Shown here piece by piece: positions 44,238 through 53,690 of a stretch of 64,000 nt of DNA; the stretch's first letter is position 1; the number at the start of each line of letters is the position of its first letter. Below the pieces are notes generated by a model. The model ran no database searches, was not told the DNA's origin, and saw only the letters and a program-made list of their open reading frames with translations. A program made the position numbers and the translations under genes. The DNA is from Hyphomicrobium sp. LHD-15 (GTDB taxonomy: Bacteria > Pseudomonadota > Alphaproteobacteria > Rhizobiales > Hyphomicrobiaceae): assembly GCF_031157355.1 (NCBI RefSeq), contig NZ_JAVIFT010000003.1, positions 186,001 through 250,000 of the forward strand. Direction: 5' to 3'.

Positions 44238-45038
44238 TTAGCGGACTTCAGCTGGAAGGGGGTCAATGCTCGCGATCACCTGTTTTAGCAGCTGCGGTCC
44301 GACGGAGTTTGCGCCCGTAAAGGGACGGCTGTAAGCGGCAATGAGCAGCACCGACAGCGCGATGCCCGTCGCGAACAGCGTCAACGATATCGCGCAGGCA
44401 CGCCGATTATCGCTGTGAACCATAGCGATGGCGAGCAACGTGCAAAGTGCCTGAAGCAAAATCCCTACCCATTTGACCTCACCAACAGCAGACTCGCTGA
44501 TAACGATGCGCTGACGTCTCGCATCGAGCGCTGACTGGAGCGCCCTGATCATTTCGGGTTGTGCGGCTCGTTCCCGATCGTCGGCTGCTTTCATCGAGAG
44601 GGTGTCGTGCAGCGCACCAATCAAGGCCGTGGGCAAAAGCGACAGCGTCGCTCTCTGCTGTGCCATCTCCGGCCACTCTTCATTGACAGCGACCTCGACG
44701 TGGCGGCTGATCAGACCATAAAGGCGGGCCTTTTGTTCTTGCGGGAAGGTTTCGGCCAGCAGGACAGCGGAACGAAGGGCGCTCGCCTCAGCGGTCACCG
44801 CGGCCTTCGCTTTATCGAAACTGCTCCAGACCTCGACGGCGATGAAGCCAATCAATAGTGCGAACAAAATGCCCAGTGGAGACAACATCCCAGGCGACAC
44901 TGCCTTGAATGCTCGCGCCCACTCAGTCGCCGCGAACTTCATCACGACCCAATACACGCTGCCCGCGACGAGATAGGTCGCGAGAAAAACAAGCAGCGCC
45001 ATTCCCGGCAAGGGTAGATTGAGCAACCAGTCGACCAT
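44238..45038 (-). CDS. DUF4239-like integral membrane protein
   Basis: A 266-residue membrane protein. Helices are at about 12-35, 50-72, 190-210 and 218-240. Between helices 2 and 3 is a long amphipathic helical cytoplasmic segment with EVWSSFDKAKAAVTAEASALRSAVLLAETFP, which is the typical DUF4239 region (V-x-x-x-W-x-x-x-x-x-A-x-x-x-V-x-x-E-A-x-x-L). That family resembles bestrophin channels in layout, but function is unproven. The ATG at 45038 has AGGAAGG upstream; the longer frame to 45128 is unlikely. The 216 bp on the other side, up to the preceding gene, hold nothing recognisable. Confidence 0.7.
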   Translation of the reverse strand: MVDWLLNLPLPGMALLVFLATYLVAGSVYWVVMKFAATEWARAFKAVSPGMLSPLGILFALLIGFIAVEVWSSFDKAKAAVTAEASALRSAVLLAETFPQEQKARLYGLISRHVEVAVNEEWPEMAQQRATLSLLPTALIGALHDTLSMKAADDRERAAQPEMIRALQSALDARRQRIVISESAVGEVKWVGILLQALCTLLAIAMVHSDNRRACAISLTLFATGIALSVLLIAAYSRPFTGANSVGPQLLKQVIASIDPLPAEVR

Positions 45039-45221
45039 GATCGATTTGCCTTCCTGATTGGGTAGCAACGCCATTGCACACTGGCGGCAGCTGCTGGCCC
45101 CGCCGAAGAGGGCGACGTCGGCAGACATTTACCAGGTGGGTTGCGGAGCCAGTGCGCCTGCCAATAACACTCACCCGGCTTCTGCTTCTGGCCCAAAGCG
45201 GACATCACAGACTTGCACTTT

Positions 45222-47621
45222 TCAATCCATGCGGGTCGCGAGCTTCAGGCGCTCCATGCCAGTCGGCTGTTTGCTGGAACCGAATGTGAACGTGACGGAA
45301 TCAATGCGGCCCGTGAATGGGAAGACACCTTTGTCCTCATAGTCGGTGCAGACTGGCGACACCGAATCCATCCCGACGTCCATGCATTCGGTGCCGCAGC
45401 GCTGTGGCACCTGTTCATCGATGCGACCCTTGGCGACCTTCTTGCCTTCGATCGACATCACGATGTTAGCCGGCGCGCCGGGCTTCTTTGAGTCCGGCGT
45501 GAATTCGATCTCGACCACGTGTTTGCCAGGCGAGAGTTTTTCCGGTGAGACCACATCGTAGCGGCGGATGCCGAAGAAGTTGTAGTGGAAGCGCAGCTTG
45601 CCCTCCCATAGAAAAAGACACCAGCCGGCTGCATCGCCGCCAAGGGCGAAGATCACGCCCTCCGCACCAGTCTTCGGGATCTCGATCGGAGCCTTCATCC
45701 GGAATGGCACACCGACGAGTTTCGGTCCGCTGCCTTCAGGAAGGCGCGTCATCCCTGGATAAAAGGTAATCACGTCGCGGCCGGCGAAGAAGCTGGGCCT
45801 GAGTGTCACGTCGAGGCGTTCGGCAAAACTGTCGTCAAGCGGCAGCACGTTGTATTTCGCGGCCTCGGCCATGAAGAGATCCTGCAGCTCGCGCAGCTTC
45901 GCTGGCTCCTTCTTCGCGAGATCGGTCGCTTGCGTGAAGTCCTCTTCGAGATTGTAGAGTTCCCACTTGTCGTTATCCCAACTTGCCGAGCCTGATGTTT
46001 CCCACGGCAGACGGCCGTGCCGGCAACACGCGATCCAGCCGTTGCTGTAGATGGCGCGGTTGCCGAGCATCTCGAAATACTGAACCGTATGCGTGGTCGG
46101 TGCGTCGGCGTTCTTGGCATCGAACGTATAGGCGAAGCTCGTGCCCTCGATCGGCCGCTGAATATAGCCGTTGACCTCCTTGGGCTCCTTGATGCCCACG
46201 ACCTCCATGATGGTGGGCATCACATCGATGCAGTGGTGAAACTGCGAACGCACTTTGCCTTTATCCTTTATCCGATCCGGCCACGAAACGATCATGCTGT
46301 TGCGAGTGCCGCCGAAGTGGCTGGCCACCTGCTTCGTCCATTGGAAGGGCGTATCGCCCGCCAAGGCCCAGCCGACGGCGTAATGCGGCGAGGTGCCCGG
46401 CATACCCCATTTGTCCATGAACCCGATCGCCTCCTCCATCGAGGGCTGGCGTCCGTTGAGGCTCATGATCTCATTGGGCGTTCCAACAAGCGAGCCTTCC
46501 GCGCTCGATCCATTGTCCCCGATGATGTAGACGATCAGCGTGTTGTCGCCTTCTCCCATGGCCTCGATGGCATCGACGACGCGGCCAACCTCATAGTCCG
46601 CGTGTTCGAGGAAATCGGCGTAGTTCTCCGCCTGCACCGCAAACAGCTTTTGGTGTTCCTTGGGTTGGCTGGCCCAGGAAGGAATCTGCTTCGGACGCGG
46701 CGTGAGCTTGCTACCCTTCGGAATGATGCCGGCCTTGATCTGGTTCTTGTGAACGATCTCCCGGTATTTGTCCCAACCCATGTCGAACCGGCCCTTGTTT
46801 CTGCCGCGCCAGTCGAGCGGCGGCTGATGAGGGGCATGGGCGGCACCGGTGGAAAAGTACGCCATGAAGGGCCGCTCGGGTGCGATCGCCTTCTGCTTCC
46901 TGATCCATCCGACGCACTCGTCGGCCAGATCGCGAGTGAGCTGATAGCCTTCCTCGGGCCGCTTCGGCGGTTGAACTGGATCGGTGTTGCGGATCAGTGA
47001 GGGATAGAACTGGTCGGTCTCGCCGGAAATGAAACCATAGAAATAGTCGAAGCCCTGATTTGTCGGCCAGTTGTCGAACGGACCGGCGGCGCTGGTCTGA
47101 TTGTCGGGCACGTTGTGGTTCTTGCCGAACCAGGAGCAGGTGTAGCCGGACTGCTTGAGCAATTCGGCGAAGGTAGCGCAACTCTTCGGAATGATGCCGC
47201 AATAGCCCGGATAGCCCGTCGCCATTTCGGCGATCACGCCTGTGGCGACGGAATGATGGTTACGTCCCGTGAGCATCGCCGCGCGCGTCGGCGAACACAG
47301 CGCGGTCGTATGGAACTGATTGTAGAACAGGCCGCGCTTGGCAAGCCTTTCGGCCGTAGGCATGCGCACCAGTCCACCGTTCACGCTTGGCCAGCCGAAA
47401 CCGACATCGTCGAGCAGAACGAGCAGGATATTGGGCGAGCCTTTGGGTGCCTGCTTGTTTGGGGGAAAGTCAGGCGTCGATTCCGTCGCATACATCTCGA
47501 TATGTGCGTTCGGAAATTCCCAGGGCGGCTCGGGCAGATGGTTCCGATCGAGGTTTAGCGGAAATGAGCTGTTGCCGGCGCCATTCGTTTTTTTGCCGTT
47601 CGTTTTGCCACGCTTCTGCAT
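45222..47621 (-). CDS. Arylsulfatase, large type
   Basis: A 799-residue sulfatase of the alkaline phosphatase superfamily. It hydrolyses a sulfate ester. Seen: ILLVLLDDVGFG with metal ligands Asp71 and Asp72, the sulfatase signature TTALCSPTRAAMLTGR with Cys109 (to be converted to formylglycine), GKNHNVP, a DNGSS metal site and GAAHAPHQPP. The C-terminal 200 residues form a second beta-domain. The CSPTR motif requires a formylglycine-generating enzyme, none of which is encoded here. No signal peptide is visible; the N-terminus is Lys/Asn-rich. It resembles the large AtsD-like group. The substrate is unknown. A second, different sulfatase gene lies just upstream in the same direction. Confidence 0.87.
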   Translation of the reverse strand: MQKRGKTNGKKTNGAGNSSFPLNLDRNHLPEPPWEFPNAHIEMYATESTPDFPPNKQAPKGSPNILLVLLDDVGFGWPSVNGGLVRMPTAERLAKRGLFYNQFHTTALCSPTRAAMLTGRNHHSVATGVIAEMATGYPGYCGIIPKSCATFAELLKQSGYTCSWFGKNHNVPDNQTSAAGPFDNWPTNQGFDYFYGFISGETDQFYPSLIRNTDPVQPPKRPEEGYQLTRDLADECVGWIRKQKAIAPERPFMAYFSTGAAHAPHQPPLDWRGRNKGRFDMGWDKYREIVHKNQIKAGIIPKGSKLTPRPKQIPSWASQPKEHQKLFAVQAENYADFLEHADYEVGRVVDAIEAMGEGDNTLIVYIIGDNGSSAEGSLVGTPNEIMSLNGRQPSMEEAIGFMDKWGMPGTSPHYAVGWALAGDTPFQWTKQVASHFGGTRNSMIVSWPDRIKDKGKVRSQFHHCIDVMPTIMEVVGIKEPKEVNGYIQRPIEGTSFAYTFDAKNADAPTTHTVQYFEMLGNRAIYSNGWIACCRHGRLPWETSGSASWDNDKWELYNLEEDFTQATDLAKKEPAKLRELQDLFMAEAAKYNVLPLDDSFAERLDVTLRPSFFAGRDVITFYPGMTRLPEGSGPKLVGVPFRMKAPIEIPKTGAEGVIFALGGDAAGWCLFLWEGKLRFHYNFFGIRRYDVVSPEKLSPGKHVVEIEFTPDSKKPGAPANIVMSIEGKKVAKGRIDEQVPQRCGTECMDVGMDSVSPVCTDYEDKGVFPFTGRIDSVTFTFGSSKQPTGMERLKLATRMD

Positions 47622-47971
47622 TTGTCACTCCTGACAAGCATCCACCAACGAAGCAGTGCTCGCGCTGAAGGCAGCACGAGCAACAATCAAATGTAATTTG
47701 AGATGAGAGAGGCCGGGAGACGGGGCACGAGCTTGATCGCGGTGAAATTCCCGCCGTAAAGCCTGGAAATTCGAACAACTCCGCCGAACCATTGGCTTCT
47801 TCTCCAGAAGCCCCCCGTCCGTAGACTAACCGTATCCACAATGTGAATTTTAGAAAAGCGCCAAAACGTATCTGGTTAACTTCGGCTCCTGGGGCTCCTC
47901 ATACGGAGCGATAGGCGGCCGCTCTCGCTACGCGACGCGACGCGCTATGGCCAGCGAGAGCGGCCGTGATG
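47622..47971. other. 350-bp intergenic region with a long hairpin at 47916-47966
   Basis: There is no gene in this gap between the two sulfatase genes. CGGCCGCTCTCGCT (47916-47929) pairs perfectly with AGCGAGAGCGGCCG (47953-47966), a 14-bp stem with a 23-nt loop that contains ACGCGACGCGACGCG. It begins 5 bp after the stop of the upstream sulfatase gene on the minus strand and lacks a U-run, so it may protect the message or be a repeat. The rest has no clear features. Confidence 0.5.
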
Positions 47972-49483
47972 TCACATCTTCGGCATCAGCTTCTCGACCA
48001 CCTGATCGACGCTGAAGCTCGCGGAACGAGCGCGCGGTGGAAACTCCTTAAAGCTCTGCAGCCACTGCATGAGGAGCGGCGGCGCCGCATACATCAGAAA
48101 GTTCTGTTCGAGGAACCAGTCATTGTACTTGATGCTCTCTTCGCCGCGCTCGAACGGATCGGCACGCAGATCGAAAAACTTGGGAATGCGCATCGGCGAC
48201 AAGGGTTCGCGCCAAACATCAATGCCTGTGGCCCTCTGTTCGGCAAAGACGATCTTGAACCGTCCCATGCGCATCGCCATGCAGTCGCCGTCATCGCTCC
48301 AGTAGATAAAGCCCTCGCGCGGAGACTTCTCTTCCTTGCCGGAAAGAAATGGCATCAAGTTGTAGCCATCGAGATGGACCTTGAAGGTCTTGCCATCGAT
48401 ATCGTAGCCCTTCTTCACCTTCTCGACGAGGTCGGGCTCGCCGTTTGCTGCCGCGAACGTCGGTATGAAGTCCTGCAGAGAGCAGACATCATTGACGACA
48501 CGGCCAGGCTCTATCACACCGGGCCATCGTACGACGCAAGGCACGCGCCAGCCGCCTTCCCAATTGGTGTCCTTCTCGCCGCGGAATGGCGTCGACCCGC
48601 CGTCCGGCCAAGTCATCACCTCGGCGCCGTTGTCGGTAGTGAAGACGACAATCGTGTTGTCGGCGCTGCCGAGGTCGTCGAGTTTTTCAAGGAGTTGGCC
48701 CACGTAACCGTCGAGCTCGACCATGCCGTCAGGATAGAGGCCGAGGCCAGTCTTTCCGATCGATGACGGTTTCAGATGCGTGAAGACGTGCATGCGTGTC
48801 GGATTGAAGTAGCAGAACCACGGAGCACCCTCCTTCGTCTTCCGATCGATAAAGTCGAGCGCGGCAGCGAGAAACTCCTCGTCCACCGTTTCCATCCGCT
48901 TGCGCGTGAGTGGACCGGTGTTCTCGATCACTTGCTTGCCGACTTTGCCGAACTGCTGGTCTACCGTCGCGTCGTCCTTGCTGGTGGCCGTGCACTTGAG
49001 CACGCCGCGCGGTCCATATTTCTTACGGAAAGCCGGATCCTTCGGATAGTTCGGGTATTCGGGCTCCTCTTCAGCATTGAGGTGATAGAGGTTGCCAAAG
49101 AACTCATCGAAGCCGTGAACGGTCGGCAGGTGCTCGTTGCGGTCGCCGAGGTGGTTCTTCCCGAATTGGCCGGTAGCGTAGCCGAAGCTCTTCATGAACT
49201 GCCCAATGGACGGGTCCTCGGCACTCAGACCCAGCGTGGCGCCCGGCATGCCGACCTTGGTCAATCCGGTGCGGATCGGCGATTGCCCCGTGATGAAGGC
49301 GGCGCGGCCGGCAGTGCAGCTCTGCTGTCCGTAGAAGTCCGTGAACATCGCGCCTTCACGCGCGATGCGGTCGATGTTGGGCGTTCGATAGCCCATGACC
49401 CCAAGATTGTAGCAACTGGAATTATACCAGCCGATATCGTCGGCCATAATGAACAGAATGTTGGGCTTCTTTGACCGTGCCAT
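47972..49483 (-). CDS. Sulfatase
   Basis: A 503-residue sulfatase. Seen: NILFIMADDIGWYN with metal ligands Asp15 and Asp16, QQSCTAGRAAFITG with Cys56 in the accepted C-x-A-x-R form of the signature, GKNHLGDRNEHLPTVHGFDEFFG, VVFTTDNGAEV and WRVPCVVRWPG. The CTAGR variant keeps the Cys, Ala and Arg needed for formylglycine formation. There is no signal peptide, so it should be cytoplasmic unless exported with another protein. It reads in the same direction as the larger sulfatase but is separated by 350 bp and a hairpin, so independent control is possible. The two sulfatases are not close copies. Confidence 0.87.
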   Translation of the reverse strand: MARSKKPNILFIMADDIGWYNSSCYNLGVMGYRTPNIDRIAREGAMFTDFYGQQSCTAGRAAFITGQSPIRTGLTKVGMPGATLGLSAEDPSIGQFMKSFGYATGQFGKNHLGDRNEHLPTVHGFDEFFGNLYHLNAEEEPEYPNYPKDPAFRKKYGPRGVLKCTATSKDDATVDQQFGKVGKQVIENTGPLTRKRMETVDEEFLAAALDFIDRKTKEGAPWFCYFNPTRMHVFTHLKPSSIGKTGLGLYPDGMVELDGYVGQLLEKLDDLGSADNTIVVFTTDNGAEVMTWPDGGSTPFRGEKDTNWEGGWRVPCVVRWPGVIEPGRVVNDVCSLQDFIPTFAAANGEPDLVEKVKKGYDIDGKTFKVHLDGYNLMPFLSGKEEKSPREGFIYWSDDGDCMAMRMGRFKIVFAEQRATGIDVWREPLSPMRIPKFFDLRADPFERGEESIKYNDWFLEQNFLMYAAPPLLMQWLQSFKEFPPRARSASFSVDQVVEKLMPKM

Positions 49484-49690
49484 GGCACTGCTCCCGGTTC
49501 GCGACTGTTAAGCGCTCCCCCTTGGATGCCCTCTTGGTGCAGTGCCCCGTAACGTGGAGATCTTGGACGAAGTAGATCCGCCGGCCGAGACTGATCCAAA
49601 AGTCGATGTCAGTCCACAAACGTTTCGCGTTCAGTAAATGTCCGCTTCCGGCGCGAAGCTGACGATCGACAATTCAAGTACAGCCCCGCC

Positions 49691-52600
49691 TCAAGCCGCC
49701 TTCTGGCCCTTGGCCGCGATCTCGGCCAGCGCCGACACCAGCTTGCGCACGCCCTTGAAGCGCACCTGCGGCTGGTCCCAATCGCCCTTGAAGATCAGCT
49801 TGTGATCCGGCTGCAGCTTGGCAAGCCCGCGCGAGCCCTGCAGGAATTGCGCGAGCCCCTGCGCATTAGCGAACGCATTGCGATGGAATGTAATGACCGC
49901 GCCCTTCGGACCCGCATCGACCTTTGCGATCCCCGCCGAACGGCACAGCCCCTTGATCTCCATGACGTCGAGCAAATGATCGACTTCCGCCGGCAGCTCG
50001 CCGAACCGGTCCACCAGCTCCGCCGCGAAGGAATCGATCTCGGCCCGCGTTTCGAGCGCCGAAAGACGCCGATAGAGACCCAGCCGAAGTTGCAGATCGG
50101 CGACGTACGTCTCGGGGATCAGCACCGAAAGACCGATTGCGATCTCCGGGCTCCACTTCTCTTCGGCATCGCCGAAATCGCCGCCCTTCATGGCCGCGAC
50201 CGCCTCTTCCAGCATCGACTGGTAGAGCTCGAAGCCGACCTCGCGGATGTGCCCCGACTGCTCTTCGCCGAGCAGGTTGCCGGCACCGCGAATGTCGAGA
50301 TCGTGGGACGCAAGCGAGAAACCCGCGCCAAGCGTATCGAGCGACTGCAGCACCTTGAGCCGCTTCTCCGCACCCTCGGTGAGCTTCTGCCCCGGCGGCG
50401 TGGTGAAGTAGGCATACGCGCGCCGCTTCGAGCGACCGACGCGCCCGCGCAACTGATAGAGCGCGGCGAGCCCGAACATGTCGGCGCGATGCACGATCAG
50501 CGTGTTCGCGTTCGGCACGTCGAGACCGGACTCGACGATGGCCGTCGACAGCAGCACGTCGTACTGCCCTTCGTAGAACGCCGTCATCACGTCTTCCAGC
50601 TCGCTCGGCGCAAGCTGCCCGTGCGCGCGGGCGACCTTAAGATGCGGCACCGCTTCCCGCAGGAATTCCGCCACATCGTCGAGATCGGAGATGCGCGGAG
50701 CGACGTAGTAGGTCTGCCCGCCGCGGTCCCGCTCGCGCTTCAGGGCATCGATCAGGATTACAGGATCGAACTGAGAGATGTAGGTGCGCACGGCAAGACG
50801 ATCCACCGGCGGCGTCGTGATCAGCGACAGTTCCCGCACGCCGGTCAGCGCCAATTGCAGCGTGCGCGGAATGGGCGTCGCCGACAGCGTCAGCACATGC
50901 ACGTCCTCGCGCAGCTGCTTCAGTCGTTCCTTGTGCGAAACGCCGAAATGCTGCTCCTCGTCGATCACCAGAAGACCAAGCCGTTGGAACTCGATCTGCT
51001 TGCCGAGCAGCGCGTGCGTGCCGACCACGATATCGAGGGTGCCGTTCTTGAGCCCGTCCTTGACCTCGGTCAGATCTTTCCCGGACACGAGCCGCGAAGC
51101 CTGGCCGATCTTGAGCGGCAGGTTCTTGAACCGCTCCAGAACCGTGCGCGAATGCTGCCGCGCGAGAAGCGTCGTCGGCACCACGATCGCAACCTGCAAG
51201 CCGTTCATGGCCGCGACGAACGCCGCACGCAGCGCCACCTCCGTCTTGCCGAAGCCGACGTCGCCGCACACCAGCCGGTCCATCGGACGGCCCGCCTGCA
51301 GATCGCCGAGCACCGCTTCGATGCTCGCGGCTTGATCTTCCGTCTCTTCGTACGGGAACCGCGCGACGAACTCGTCGTACGCGCCCTGAGGCGGTGCCAA
51401 TGCCGGCGCCTCGCGCAGCTGCCTAAGCGCCGCGATCTTGATCAGCTCAGCCGCCATCTCGCGCAGCCGCTTCTTGAGCTTGGCCTTGCGCGACTGCCAT
51501 GCCACGCCGCCGAGCTTGTCGAGCTGCGTGTTGCCCTCGTCCGAGCCGAACCGCGACAGCAGCTCGATGTTCTCGACCGGCAGATAGAGCGTATCGCCAC
51601 CCGCGTATTTCAGCTCGAGACAGTCATGCGGAGCGCCCAGCGCCGTGATCGTCTTGAGACCATGGAACCGGCCGATACCATGGTCGGCGTGCACGACGAG
51701 ATCGCCGACCGAAAGGCTCGTCGCCTCGGTCAAAACATCGGCCGCGCGTTTGGCTTTCCGCCGCGGCCTCACAAGCCGGTCACCCAGAATATCCTGCTCG
51801 GCGACGACCACCAGCTCGGGTGTCTCGAAGCCCTGCTCGAGGCCGAGTACGGCTAGACCCGTCACGTTCGTATCGAGCGCCAGCGCGTCCGAATACCCTT
51901 CGACCTTGGTTTGCGCCTTGAGCCCGTGATCGGACAGCAGCGACGAAAGCCGCTCGCGCGCTCCCGGCGTCCACGCCGCGACGATCACGCGACGATGCTC
52001 GGCGTGCACGCGCTTCAGATGCGCGACAACCGCATCGAACACGTTGGCATCCGGATTCTGACGCTCCGGCGCGAACGATCGCCCCGCGCGACCGCGCCAT
52101 GGCCGCACGCCGGGCCCATCCGCGATCTCGAACGGCGTCAGCCGCACCACCTTGTGCGGCGCCAGCGCTTTCGCCCATCCGGCTGCGTCGAGGAACATGC
52201 GATCCGGCGGCACCGGCTTGTAGGGCGGCGCACCAAACCGCTCCGCTTCGAGCCCTTCGGTGCGGGCCAGATAATGCTCGTTCACCTGATCGAACCGGCT
52301 CTTGACGGCATCGTCCACCAGGTGATCGAAGCTCAGCGTCGCGCCGTCCACATAGTCGAGCAACGTATCGAGCTTGTCGTGGAAGAACGGCAGCCAGTGC
52401 TCCTGTCCGCTGTAGCGGCTGCCGGCACTGACGGCCTCATACAGGGGATCGTCGCCGGTCGCGCCGCCGAACAGTTCCACGTAACGCGTACGGAACAGCG
52501 CGGTCGCCGCCTCGCCGAACGCCACTTCCGAAACCGGCATCAGGATGAGCTTGCGCAGCGTTTTCGAGGTGCGCTGCGTTTCCGCATCGAACACCTTGAT

Positions 52601-53170
52601 GGACTCCAGCGTATCGCCGAAGAAATCGAGCCGCACCGGGTTCTGCCGGCCCGGCGGAAAGAGATCCAGGATACCACCGCGCACCGCGAACTCGCCCTGC
52701 TCCATCACCGTGCCGGTGCGGGTATACCCCGCCAGAGAAAGCCGCGCGACGAAACGGTTGAGATCGACACGCTGGCCCGGCGCCACGCTCTTCATGGCGT
52801 TGCGGATGAAGGATTTCGGCGGCACGCGCTGCAAAATCGCGTTCACCGTCGTAAGCACGATCAACGGCTCGCTGCGGCTTCCAAGCGCCAGACGCGACAG
52901 CGCGGTCACGCGCTTGGCCACGATTTCGGCGTTCGGCCCGACGCGATCGTAAGGCACCGTATCCCAGGCCGGGAACGGCACCACGCGCACTTTCGGCGCG
53001 AAGAAGCGCAACTGACCTTCCAGCGCTTCGAGGCGCCGGTCGTCGCGCGTCACGTGCACGACGATGCCTTGCCGCTCCCCGTCCGCGCCTTCCTCGACCA
53101 GGCGCGCGAGCACGAGCGCGTCGAGACCTTCCGGCACGCCCGTAAAAATCAGATCCGCCCGCTCGCTCAT
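49691..53170 (-). CDS. mfd: Transcription-repair coupling factor
   Basis: A 1159-residue ATP-dependent translocase. Mfd removes RNA polymerase stalled at DNA lesions and recruits UvrA. Seen in order: the UvrB-homology N-terminus (GGILDLFPPGRQNPVRLDFFGD), the RNA polymerase-interaction domain (SVGDLVVHADHGIGRFHGL, about 470-540), helicase motifs GDVGFGKTEVA (Walker A, about 638), DEEQHFG (about 740), TLSATPIPRTL and QLRGRVGRS, and a C-terminal TRCF domain (about 1000-1110). Length matches the family. It follows sdhE by 67 bp on the same strand and so is probably co-transcribed with it. Confidence 0.97.
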   Translation of the reverse strand: MSERADLIFTGVPEGLDALVLARLVEEGADGERQGIVVHVTRDDRRLEALEGQLRFFAPKVRVVPFPAWDTVPYDRVGPNAEIVAKRVTALSRLALGSRSEPLIVLTTVNAILQRVPPKSFIRNAMKSVAPGQRVDLNRFVARLSLAGYTRTGTVMEQGEFAVRGGILDLFPPGRQNPVRLDFFGDTLESIKVFDAETQRTSKTLRKLILMPVSEVAFGEAATALFRTRYVELFGGATGDDPLYEAVSAGSRYSGQEHWLPFFHDKLDTLLDYVDGATLSFDHLVDDAVKSRFDQVNEHYLARTEGLEAERFGAPPYKPVPPDRMFLDAAGWAKALAPHKVVRLTPFEIADGPGVRPWRGRAGRSFAPERQNPDANVFDAVVAHLKRVHAEHRRVIVAAWTPGARERLSSLLSDHGLKAQTKVEGYSDALALDTNVTGLAVLGLEQGFETPELVVVAEQDILGDRLVRPRRKAKRAADVLTEATSLSVGDLVVHADHGIGRFHGLKTITALGAPHDCLELKYAGGDTLYLPVENIELLSRFGSDEGNTQLDKLGGVAWQSRKAKLKKRLREMAAELIKIAALRQLREAPALAPPQGAYDEFVARFPYEETEDQAASIEAVLGDLQAGRPMDRLVCGDVGFGKTEVALRAAFVAAMNGLQVAIVVPTTLLARQHSRTVLERFKNLPLKIGQASRLVSGKDLTEVKDGLKNGTLDIVVGTHALLGKQIEFQRLGLLVIDEEQHFGVSHKERLKQLREDVHVLTLSATPIPRTLQLALTGVRELSLITTPPVDRLAVRTYISQFDPVILIDALKRERDRGGQTYYVAPRISDLDDVAEFLREAVPHLKVARAHGQLAPSELEDVMTAFYEGQYDVLLSTAIVESGLDVPNANTLIVHRADMFGLAALYQLRGRVGRSKRRAYAYFTTPPGQKLTEGAEKRLKVLQSLDTLGAGFSLASHDLDIRGAGNLLGEEQSGHIREVGFELYQSMLEEAVAAMKGGDFGDAEEKWSPEIAIGLSVLIPETYVADLQLRLGLYRRLSALETRAEIDSFAAELVDRFGELPAEVDHLLDVMEIKGLCRSAGIAKVDAGPKGAVITFHRNAFANAQGLAQFLQGSRGLAKLQPDHKLIFKGDWDQPQVRFKGVRKLVSALAEIAAKGQKAA

Positions 53171-53237
53171 GGTCTCGTGCAGTCCCTTGTTCTAGGATCG
53201 GCCAGCGCATCCAACGCGCAGCCGAGAGGGCGCGCCG

Positions 53238-53507
53238 CTAGGCGAGCCCGTGAAACCGGCGGATGTCGGCAACCAGATCGGCAAACTCGCCCGTCGCGTC
53301 CAAAGGCGGCACCGGTCCGAGTAGCCAACCCTGGATTTCCGGATCGTTCTCCGCCAGAAAACGCTCGAAACGGTCGAGATCGGTCCCCGACATGCCCGGC
53401 AGGCGCTCCTCGGCAAACCGGCCGACAAGCAGGTCGAGTTCCTTGGTGCCCCGATGACCGGCGCGCCACGCTGCGCGCCGCCGCCGCACCTCGATATCGT
53501 CGCTCAT
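53238..53507 (-). CDS. sdhE: Succinate dehydrogenase assembly factor 2
   Basis: An 89-residue protein that helps attach FAD covalently to SdhA. Seen: VRRRRAAWRAGHRGTKELDLLVGRFAEE, where RGTKELD is the invariant flavinylation motif (R-G-x-x-E-x-D), and DPEIQGWLLG near the C-terminus. Length and motifs match SdhE/Sdh5. It lies between divergent recG and mfd, a gene order frequent in alphaproteobacteria; the succinate dehydrogenase genes are not in the window. Confidence 0.93.
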   Translation of the reverse strand: MSDDIEVRRRRAAWRAGHRGTKELDLLVGRFAEERLPGMSGTDLDRFERFLAENDPEIQGWLLGPVPPLDATGEFADLVADIRRFHGLA

Positions 53508-53690
53508 GGTGAGAAAAACCGTTTGCGCGCCGGGCCCGCTTTGCTTCGCCCGCTCCGAGGTGTCATATAGCGCCCTCTCCGGGGCCTGTCAGCCCATGGA
53601 GACGGCCTGCGCCGGCCCGTGTCGCCGCAGGCTGGTTTTCGTGCCTAAATCGGCCGATCGAGGCGAACAAAGTAGGTCCTGCCGGACGCC

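Noticed and set aside
44044-44241. 65-codon frame between the molybdopterin-fold and DUF4239-like genes
   Set aside because: It is short, without a ribosome site, and overlaps the end of the downstream gene.
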